From contig JAFGOZ010000516.1 of the NCBI GenBank assembly GCA_016926235.1, positions 1-10,807 of the forward strand: a stretch of DNA of 10,807 nt, in the 5' to 3' direction. Under the pieces are notes generated by a model. That model searched no databases and had not been told where the DNA came from. It saw nothing but the letters and a program-made list of their open reading frames with translations. This DNA comes from Bacteroidales bacterium (GTDB lineage: Bacteria; Bacteroidota; Bacteroidia; Bacteroidales; UBA10428). Below are positions 1-5,597 of this stretch, piece after piece (the stretch's first letter is position 1; each line of letters starts with the position of its first letter). The position numbers and the translations under genes were made by a program.

Positions 1-30
1 AAAGATTTATAAAATTACATCAATTGATAC

Positions 31-58
31 GTTTAGATAATCCAAACAAAACTATAAT
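31..58 (+). promoter_or_regulatory. Putative promoter/operator of the toxin-antitoxin-like pair
   Basis: An imperfect dyad, GTTTAGATAATCCAAAC, lies at 31-47; 14 of its 16 arm positions are complementary around a central A. A perfect -10-like TATAAT follows at 53-58. No -35 box is well spaced (TTGATA at 24-29 is 23 bp away). If this -10 is used, transcription would begin at about 65, so the ATG at 62 would be off the message and the ATG at 119 would be the start. An earlier TATAAA at 8-13 would leave the ATG at 62 usable. A dyad overlapping the promoter suits autoregulation by the winged-helix product of the first gene. This is inference. Confidence 0.4.
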
Positions 59-61
59 AAA

Positions 62-337
62 ATGCAACTGCACAAAAAATATTCTGAACAAAGATCCCCA
101 ACACTTCAAACCGTCTTAATGGTAGAAAGATATATTGATGAGAATAGCGGCGAATACAAAAAAACTCAGATTTGGAATCAACTTCCCAAAAAAGTCATGT
201 GGCCAACATTCCGGGTTATTATAGATTATCTCGAAAGTATTCACAAAATCGCATATGATAAAGAAGGTTACGTTGTCTATATATGGAATCCTGAGTTCCT
301 GGAAAAAATAAAGGACAGGAAGGCAATCATATTATGA
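62..337 (+). CDS. Small winged-helix protein, candidate antitoxin of a RelE-type pair
   Basis: This 91-residue protein is predicted to be a winged helix-turn-helix. Helices fall at about 12-27 and 33-57 (containing KKTQIWNQLPKKVMW and an FRVIIDYLESIHKIA-type recognition/support region), followed by a beta wing at about 61-76 (EGYVVYIWNP). There is no signal peptide or membrane segment, so it should be cytoplasmic. It overlaps the next gene by four bases (ATGA at 334-337), which suggests translational coupling. The next product looks like a RelE-fold toxin, so the likely role is antitoxin and operon repressor; this is inferred from context. I recall similar winged-helix/RelE-like pairs in archaeal and environmental genomes but cannot verify it here. 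No Shine-Dalgarno precedes the ATG at 62. The ATG at 119 (Met20) is an alternative start that would remove a probably unstructured N-terminus. Confidence 0.65.
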   Translation: MQLHKKYSEQRSPTLQTVLMVERYIDENSGEYKKTQIWNQLPKKVMWPTFRVIIDYLESIHKIAYDKEGYVVYIWNPEFLEKIKDRKAIIL

Positions 338-660
338 AACCGGAAAAAGTAGTTTTTCTCGATAGTAACTTACAAGTTAGTTTTGAAAGTTTATCCAATA
401 AAGATCCGCTCAAGAAAGGATTAACAAAAGCTATTAGAGATATTCAGGAAGATGCATCATGCGGCAGAAATGTGAAAAAGAAATTAATTCCTAAAAAACT
501 GCTCGAAAAATATAAAATAAACAACCTCTGGATATATAACCTTCCAAATTCATGGAGACTTATTTATTCCATTGCTCCAACACACGAAATTCAAATTATT
601 GCGGCAATCTTATGCTGGATGAATCACAAAGAATATGAAAGACTTTTTAAATTCACATAA
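334..660 (+). CDS. RelE/ParE-superfamily-like protein, candidate toxin
   Basis: The 108-residue basic protein has the plan of the RelE/ParE fold. Two N-terminal helices (about 12-34 and 47-58) are followed by a beta-rich half containing NLWIYNLPNSWRLIYSI (64-80) and IQIIAAILCWMNHKEYERLF (86-105). In RelE-type ribosome-dependent mRNA endonucleases, catalysis relies on basic and aromatic residues on this sheet. Candidates here are R75, Y78, H98, Y101 and R103, although this subgroup may act differently. A good Shine-Dalgarno (AGGAAGG, 317-323) lies inside the upstream gene, ten bases before the ATG. The four-base overlap with the winged-helix gene and the terminator after the stop mark a closed two-gene operon. 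A cryptic or inactive RelE-fold protein is the main alternative. The fold call is by motif, not by alignment. Confidence 0.65.
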   Translation: MKPEKVVFLDSNLQVSFESLSNKDPLKKGLTKAIRDIQEDASCGRNVKKKLIPKKLLEKYKINNLWIYNLPNSWRLIYSIAPTHEIQIIAAILCWMNHKEYERLFKFT

Positions 661-725
661 GAACGCTCACTAAGCTACTAAAACTAAACTATGCGGATTT
701 CTTGCTAAAGATTTAATGATCACAT

Positions 726-760
726 ACATACGGTCTTTTTTTAAGGATCGTATGTTTTTT
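726..760 (+). terminator. Intrinsic terminator of the toxin-antitoxin-like operon
   Basis: A ten-base stem pairs 726-735 (ACATACGGTC) with 746-755 (GATCGTATGT), with one G-U wobble, around a T-rich ten-base loop. It runs into a T tract (755-760). It lies 66 bases after the stop codon at 660 and has no A tract on its other side, so it should act on + strand transcripts only. Confidence 0.8.
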
Positions 761-805
761 ATTTCACTTGTGAGATTATAAATTTTATACTGATTTGTAC
801 AAAAA

Positions 806-876
806 TGGCCCTGAGAGGAATCGAACCTCTGCATATTCGGTGTAAGCGAATCAGTCTACCATTAGCTTACAGGGCC
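806..876 (-). tRNA. tRNA-Val (anticodon TAC)
   Basis: The 71-base gene folds as a cloverleaf. The acceptor arms are GGCCCTG and CAGGGCC with discriminator A. The anticodon stem ATTCG/CGAAT closes loop CTTACAC, giving anticodon TAC, which reads GTA valine codons. The variable region is four bases, and the T arm is AGAGG-TTCGATT-CCTCT. The D arm is irregular: AGCT pairs with GACT only with a C-A mismatch and a T-G wobble, or with AG-A-CT if one A is bulged. CCA is not encoded, and the base after the discriminator starts a run of five Ts on the transcript strand. No convincing promoter is seen upstream. The weak D stem could mean a diverged second copy. Confidence 0.88.
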
Positions 877-963
877 ACAGAGAAACGTAACTTTATTATT
901 TTAAATAGTTTTGCGTACGTTTATAGATTTGGGAAAAACTTAAATACTGAAGATACTAATAAA

Positions 964-1173
964 CTATACCGTTTTAGTTTGTGGTATTTGCTCGTTTGAA
1001 CTATTACTTAATTTGTCACAATAACTTATAGCGGTATTTTCATCTTCATAACTTAGGATGTTAATTTGTGCGTTTTCCAATTCAATTTTTCTATATTGTT
1101 TAAGCGATTCACCAAATTGAGCTTGGACTTTCTCAAGTAGTTGTCCTCCAGAAATACTTTTAGGCTTTAGAAA
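964..1173 (-). pseudogene. Headless 3' fragment of an unrecognised gene
   Basis: A frame of 69 codons is open from 1173 to a TAG at 964 with no ATG near its beginning. It encodes a charged, helix-prone segment that contains GGQLLEKVQAQFGESLKQYR and later YEDENTAISYCDKLSN. Just upstream, another frame reads INQYKEILISKA and then stops, which would fit a frameshift near 1163-1176. I do not recognise the family. The composition looks protein-coding (amphipathic, glutamate/lysine/glutamine rich) rather than random AT-rich DNA. It sits 87 bases upstream of the tRNA gene on the same strand, in a stretch that also holds a transposase remnant, so a decayed gene is the simplest reading. A chance open frame remains possible. 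Confidence 0.35.
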
Positions 1174-1361
1174 TCAGAATTTCTTTATACTGATTAATAA
1201 TCTTCGTCTGTATTTATAATACAATACTTATCAGGTATTCGGCCTCACACTCGGCTCTGCCCGTAAATACAATCACAATATACATAATTTAATAACTTGA
1301 GAAAAGAAGAATTTAGCCATTAAAGTCGACTTTTAGTTGAACTATGATGTTTGAAGTGATT
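1174..1361. other. Gene-free stretch, possible end of a decayed insertion sequence
   Basis: No open frame or RNA gene is seen. Beginning at 1254, the sequence GGCTCTGCCCGTAAATACAA could be an outer terminal inverted repeat, since it starts with GG and points inward toward the transposase fragment that ends at 1362. The matching other end is not in the window, so this is only a positional suggestion. A small palindrome, GTATT-TAT-AATAC, lies at 1210-1222. Confidence 0.2.
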
Positions 1362-1529
1362 CTATGGCGGAAAAACTATTATATAAGGTAATGATAAAAG
1401 AAATGGCACTAAATTAACAATATTTTGAGCTAATAAATCAAACATATCATAATTACGATTATTATATCTAAATTCGATTTCTTTCAAGTACAAAGGGAAT
1501 TTTTCCTTCGGTACGCCGTGAAATTTCAT
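1362..1529 (-). pseudogene. C-terminal remnant of an IS1595-type (ISXO2-like) transposase
   Basis: The frame from ATG 1529 to TAG 1362 encodes 55 residues beginning MKFHGVPKEKFPLYLKE and continuing with IEFRYNNRN. This matches the closing motif of IS1595-family DDE transposases, where an HG-x-x-x-x-x-x-LYLxExxFRYNxR pattern follows the last catalytic residue. The upstream catalytic core is absent: the frame is closed by a TAA at 1533-1535, and only about 45 bases separate it from the subtilase stop. The final residues (VPFLLSLPYIIVFPP) are unlike the usual tail and may be out-of-element sequence. The fragment cannot be functional. It marks a past insertion and deletion next to the 3' end of the protease gene. 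Family recognition is from motif memory, not a search. Confidence 0.65.
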
Positions 1530-1577
1530 CACTTACCCAATCATCTGTTAAAAGCCTCGCCTGTTTCAATACATTTT

Positions 1578-4500
1578 CTATTCCCAGTGCTTTTTTATTG
1601 GCTTTCCATTAACTTTGCCCATTATCAAATAATGGTTGAACTTACCCAGATCATTCATTCCTACATTTCCATCACTGGTAAGATCCTCCGGAAAAAATTC
1701 ATACACTCCCATATCTACACAATTATCTATTATACGAGGATTACCATTCAAATCGGTGGTTACTGACGGTAGGATAGCTGTACTGTCGCCTGCGTCAATG
1801 CAAGGTGAGTCAGACTGCAAATAATAATTGTTATTTGTCGCATCAACAAAAAGCGGATCAGCATCGATATTACCGGTTTTCCAATCGAAGCGGCTTTCTA
1901 AACCAATATAGACATCAGCTTCTCCACCTTGGACATCACAATTGTTGACATCAATACCACCTCGATAATCTAAATATATTTGCGATCCCATTGATGCTTC
2001 ATTGCCCCAAATGATACAATTAATTACTGGTGTTATTGCTGGAGGTTTCGGCCATCCATACGGAATTGCAGTAGATGCAGTGTCATATATCCCACCCCCT
2101 TTGCTTGCCGAGTTATTAACAATAGTACAGTTGATAAGCTCAGAGTTACACTCATATAATCCGCCACCTCCTTTACTACCGGCAGTCGAATTGTTAATAA
2201 TCAAACAATTAGTGATCGGTCCATAACTGCATCTGGACAATCCGCCACCTCCGCGACCGCTTGAATTTCCACTGATAACACAGTTGCTGATTGAGCCCAA
2301 GCAATATTCTAATCCGCCCCCGGAGTAATCAGCGTGGTTTCCACTAATAATGCAATTACTTATTGGTCCAAAGCAATTATTTAGTCCACCGCCGCTGAAA
2401 CTAACAAGATTATCAGTGATAGTACAATTATCAATTTTTCCACGACAGTCATACAATCCGCCACCACTGCCAGCGATGTTTGCACCCCCGCCAAAAGTGC
2501 CGGCGGAGTTTCTACTAATGGTACAATTAATAATTGGACCATTGCAACTGCATAATCCACCACCGTACTGACTTTGATTTTCACAAATATTACAATCAAT
2601 AATAATCGGACTGCTATAATCAAATGGTTCACTAAGATTTTGAGCGTATATCCCTCCCCCCTTATAGCCGCATTGATTAACTCTAATAATGCAGTTAGAA
2701 ATTTTGGGACTTGATTTCTTACAGTAGATCGCACCTCCAACCGAATGTATTCCAATACCGATAGGTGAGATTAATTCTTCCTCCGGACCATACCCGTTAG
2801 TAATTGTAAAACCATCTATAACGGAATCAATACTTTCGCCGCTATGGAATACAAATCCTCGATGTTTATTCGATATACTACCCTGGCAGTCAATAATAGA
2901 GTTTTCGGGACCGTTTTCACTTCGCACTGTAATAGATTTTCCCCTGAAGTCCACATCACAGTTTCCTTCGCCTGTATATGTACCATTAGCTACAAGCACT
3001 GTATCTATATGGTCCCATGCCTGATCAATTGCTTCCTGGATAGTTGAATATTCGCCGGGCACTCGAAGCATAAATGGTAAGGTAGTAGTAAAAAAATAGC
3101 ATACTCCATTATTGTCATTAATTGTATGGTTGTCTGCTGCATCGTTGGCGTCAACAATAAAATAGTAATCGGTTTCATTTGTCATGTTCAGCAAGAGAAT
3201 TTCGTGTATAGTTGACAAGGTATAATCTTCTGCCACAATAGAACAAAGATCTCCGCAGACTGAACCGCATAGAATTCTTCCTGTGGTTGGTTCATCGGTC
3301 TCGAAAGTTATTTTTGCGGCTACACCTCGCATTTCTAACAGGACATTGAAAATAATTGGTGATACGCAGTCGATTACAGCAGTATCTTCAACTATTGAAG
3401 GATTACCCATGCCGTCATGTACATCCTCATATTTTACCGTCATTACATGCCCGTGTGTTGCTTGTATTATGCCATCTTCTGTATTCGGTTCACCTGAACT
3501 AATCGGAATTGTAACTGTAAACACACCTGGTAATAAGCTTGATTCAATTAGAGTTATTGTTTCTGAATCTCCGGCGTTAGTTGATATGACAACATTTTGT
3601 ATACCACCACCCATAAGGTCCAAATCTCTAACAGAAATAGTGACCGGTATTGCAGAGCATGGATACGAGTCCCTATCAAAACGTACAACACCTGCAGAAA
3701 GCCCTTTTAATGCTTTATAAATGTTTAATCTTCCAAAACCGTAAAATTCCGGGGAAATTGAATCTGTTGATTCTTCCAATATTTGCTCGATAATATCAAT
3801 ACTAATATTAGAGCAATTAGACAAAATCAATGCGCATCCTCCTGCTACAAGCGGACAAGCCATAGAAGTACCAGACATAAATGTTGTATAATCATCGTAA
3901 GGCGTACCTAAATATGTGCCTTCAGCACGAAGAGAAAGAATATCAACTCCAGGTGCTGCGATATCCACCCAGTCACCAAAATTAGAAAAATCTGCTTTTT
4001 CATCATTTGGATCAGTCGCAGCTACTCCAATTACATGCTCATAATAGGCAGGCAATTCAGGAAATTGCCAACTATCGTTTCCTGCCGCAGCGATTACAAT
4101 AACACCTTGGCTATATGCATATTCAATTGCTTCTTTTATACTTTCACATTCGTTATAAAATACGCCTGGAATACCCCAACTATTGGATATAATATCTGCT
4201 CCATTTTCAATGGCGTAGTATAAAGCCTCCGCAGCAGCAGAAATTGAACCATCACCATTTTCATTTATGAATTTTAAAGTCATAACTTTACTATTCCAGC
4301 TAACTCCTGCAATATCTAATCCATTATTACTTTCTGCAGCAATAATACCGGCACAATGTGTACCATGACCAAGGTCATCCTTTGGATCACTATCATTATT
4401 TATAAAGTCATAGCCATAAATATCATCTATATAACCGTTTTCATCATCATCAACACCCTCTATTCCAGTCAATTCCGCTTCGTTAATCCATAAATTGTCA

Positions 4501-5219
4501 TTTATATCTCTATGGTTATAATCAATACCGCTATCTAACACTGCGACAATAACTTCCGAATTACCCGTATTTATATCCCATGCATCAGAAGTATCTATTT
4601 TATCCAGGGACCATTGATTGGAATACAAAGGGTCATTTGGAGTTGTATCAATCGAGACTATATAATTTAGCTCAGCATACTCTACGCTCGGATCCTCTTC
4701 GTATGCTGCTATCGCATCTTCCAGTGATTGCCCTGGTCTTAGCTCAATTTGAATCTTGTATATCCTGTCCAGATCAGGAGTTTTTGCATTATTTGGTCTG
4801 CGCTTCAATCTTTTTGTAATATGTTTTTCTCTTTCAGTCAAAAGAGTAACATCTTTTTGCAATATAGAATTTTGATATTGCCTTTCCGTTTTGAAATTTT
4901 TAAATAAAGGTTTGATACGTTTTATTCTGAATTTACTATTCAACTTATCGAGTGAGTCAGAAAGTATTATATCCTGTATTTGTCCGCCTTGTAACAACTT
5001 GCTATGAACCTTGTCAGCAAGTGTTTTTTTGAATTTTACTATAATTTCATTGTGGATATATTTCGGCTTTATATGATCAGGATTGACATTACTATTAACC
5101 TGAATACCCGGTTGAACAGTGGAATATTGCAGTTCCCTAAGTATAGATAAGTCTTCTGCACAAACAAGAATGGTAATCCAGAGCAAAAGCAATATTGCCA
5201 AATATGTGACATTTCTCAC
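1578..5219 (-). CDS. Secreted S8 subtilisin-like serine protease with C-terminal parallel beta-helix and half dockerin
   Basis: This 1213-residue exported protease starts with a signal peptide (1-21, probably cut after VCA) and a fervidolysin-like propeptide (about 48-182). The peptidase S8 domain (about 190-500) has an intact triad: Asp219 in VAVLDSGID, His275 in GHGTHCAG and Ser442 in SGTSMACP, with oxyanion Asn371 in AAAGN. Next come a beta-sandwich with the TLIESSLLPGVF motif (about 503-606) and a fibronectin-III-like domain (about 608-703). A right-handed parallel beta-helix (about 707-1110) follows, with repeated NCxI and GGGL motifs. The end resembles a choice-of-anchor Q region (IDADPLF, SPCIDAGD, GVYEF, about 1058-1166). 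After this lies a single dockerin-type calcium loop (D1169, T1171, D1173, G1174, D1180); a normal dockerin has two. It probably cleaves proteins outside the cytoplasm while the helix binds a surface or glycan. The GTG start at 5219 is fixed by a strong Shine-Dalgarno. It has its own promoter. Confidence 0.92.
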   Translation of the reverse strand: MRNVTYLAILLLLWITILVCAEDLSILRELQYSTVQPGIQVNSNVNPDHIKPKYIHNEIIVKFKKTLADKVHSKLLQGGQIQDIILSDSLDKLNSKFRIKRIKPLFKNFKTERQYQNSILQKDVTLLTEREKHITKRLKRRPNNAKTPDLDRIYKIQIELRPGQSLEDAIAAYEEDPSVEYAELNYIVSIDTTPNDPLYSNQWSLDKIDTSDAWDINTGNSEVIVAVLDSGIDYNHRDINDNLWINEAELTGIEGVDDDENGYIDDIYGYDFINNDSDPKDDLGHGTHCAGIIAAESNNGLDIAGVSWNSKVMTLKFINENGDGSISAAAEALYYAIENGADIISNSWGIPGVFYNECESIKEAIEYAYSQGVIVIAAAGNDSWQFPELPAYYEHVIGVAATDPNDEKADFSNFGDWVDIAAPGVDILSLRAEGTYLGTPYDDYTTFMSGTSMACPLVAGGCALILSNCSNISIDIIEQILEESTDSISPEFYGFGRLNIYKALKGLSAGVVRFDRDSYPCSAIPVTISVRDLDLMGGGIQNVVISTNAGDSETITLIESSLLPGVFTVTIPISSGEPNTEDGIIQATHGHVMTVKYEDVHDGMGNPSIVEDTAVIDCVSPIIFNVLLEMRGVAAKITFETDEPTTGRILCGSVCGDLCSIVAEDYTLSTIHEILLLNMTNETDYYFIVDANDAADNHTINDNNGVCYFFTTTLPFMLRVPGEYSTIQEAIDQAWDHIDTVLVANGTYTGEGNCDVDFRGKSITVRSENGPENSIIDCQGSISNKHRGFVFHSGESIDSVIDGFTITNGYGPEEELISPIGIGIHSVGGAIYCKKSSPKISNCIIRVNQCGYKGGGIYAQNLSEPFDYSSPIIIDCNICENQSQYGGGLCSCNGPIINCTISRNSAGTFGGGANIAGSGGGLYDCRGKIDNCTITDNLVSFSGGGLNNCFGPISNCIISGNHADYSGGGLEYCLGSISNCVISGNSSGRGGGGLSRCSYGPITNCLIINNSTAGSKGGGGLYECNSELINCTIVNNSASKGGGIYDTASTAIPYGWPKPPAITPVINCIIWGNEASMGSQIYLDYRGGIDVNNCDVQGGEADVYIGLESRFDWKTGNIDADPLFVDATNNNYYLQSDSPCIDAGDSTAILPSVTTDLNGNPRIIDNCVDMGVYEFFPEDLTSDGNVGMNDLGKFNHYLIMGKVNGKPIKKHWE
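2109..2570 (-). repeat. Coding repeat: consecutive beta-helix coils of about 24 residues
   Basis: Residues 884-1037 of the subtilase contain six diverged coils with the plan G-x-I-x-N-C-x-I-x-x-N ... GGGL-x-x-C. The NC pairs begin at residues 888, 921, 945, 969, 994 and 1020, so the period is 24-26 (33 between the first two). The DNA copies are diverged, so this is a protein-level repeat rather than a recent tandem expansion. The two cysteines per coil fall in register, one after the Asn and one after GGGL. Confidence 0.75.
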
Positions 5220-5226
5220 TTTTTAT

Positions 5227-5233
5227 ACCTCCT
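5227..5233 (-). promoter_or_regulatory. Strong Shine-Dalgarno setting the GTG start of the subtilase
   Basis: AGGAGGT on the - strand ends seven bases before the GTG at 5219-5217. It decides the start: no in-frame ATG lies nearby and the signal peptide begins immediately. Confidence 0.85.
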
Positions 5234-5285
5234 CAGAATTAGAATTCTTACGGCTAAAATAATATCCTCTATTATACTTTGTATA

Positions 5286-5314
5286 ATTATAGTATATTTC
5301 CCATCTATATTCAA
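5286..5314 (-). promoter_or_regulatory. Sigma-70-type promoter for the subtilase
   Basis: On the - strand, TTGAAT (5314-5309) and a perfect TATAAT (5291-5286) are separated by exactly 17 bases. The predicted start is near 5280, giving a leader of about 60 bases before the GTG at 5219. It lies downstream of the terminator at 5523-5569, so the protease should be transcribed separately from the sigma/FecR operon, by the housekeeping holoenzyme. Confidence 0.65.
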
Positions 5315-5522
5315 CACTATCTCATAGAAACACCAAAAAAAAGACATTTTTGTATAAATTATTCTATTAAAACTATTTTCTGGTTCCTTTTTAACGAATA
5401 ATATAATTACCAAATATTGTTGTTTGCGAGACAGAAATGCTGATTATTAAAATGGTATCGCAGCTTTATAAAAATATTCAATCGCCTGAACAGCAAATTG
5501 GGCGAAAAATATACTATATTGA

Positions 5523-5569
5523 TAAAAAATAGAACAGGTCTCTGCTCACGAAAGAGCAAAGACCTGTTT
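5523..5569 (-). terminator. Intrinsic terminator closing the sigma/FecR/DUF6345 operon
   Basis: A 15-position stem pairs AACAGGTCTCTGCTC (5533-5547) with GAGCAAAGACCTGTT (5554-5568). It has one C-A mismatch and a six-base loop. On the - strand it is followed by TATTTTTTATC, the U-rich tract. It lies about 30 bases after the stop at 5598. On the + strand no T tract follows, so it is directional. Confidence 0.88.
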
Positions 5570-5597
5570 GAAAACTACAATAAATATCTCATAAAGC

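Noticed and set aside
805..999. 64-codon + strand frame over the tRNA gene
   Set aside because: It is the antisense reading of the tRNA plus AT-rich flank; the RNA gene explains the sequence.
1533..1650. A 46-residue - strand frame (contains ENVLKQARLLTDDWVSDE) spanning the subtilase end and transposase fragment
   Set aside because: It has no start codon and overlaps two better-supported frames. The TDDW string resembles a transposase motif, but the rest is only a shifted reading of the transposase tail.
2109..2570. CRISPR-like or tandem DNA repeat
   Set aside because: The periodicity is in the protein (24-26 residues) with diverged DNA; there are no identical repeats with unique spacers.
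2381..2755. 124-codon - strand frame within the subtilase gene
   Set aside because: It is a shifted reading of the repetitive beta-helix region; the frame with Asn-Cys and GGGL repeats is clearly the real one.
3283..3720. 145-codon + strand frame opposite the subtilase
   Set aside because: It is antisense to a well-supported domain and has no ribosome-binding site or recognisable family.
5216..5413. 65-codon - strand frame overlapping the subtilase start by GTGA
   Set aside because: It runs through the subtilase promoter (5286-5314) and leader, is very AT-rich, has no ribosome-binding site and no recognisable domain. The overlap is probably chance.
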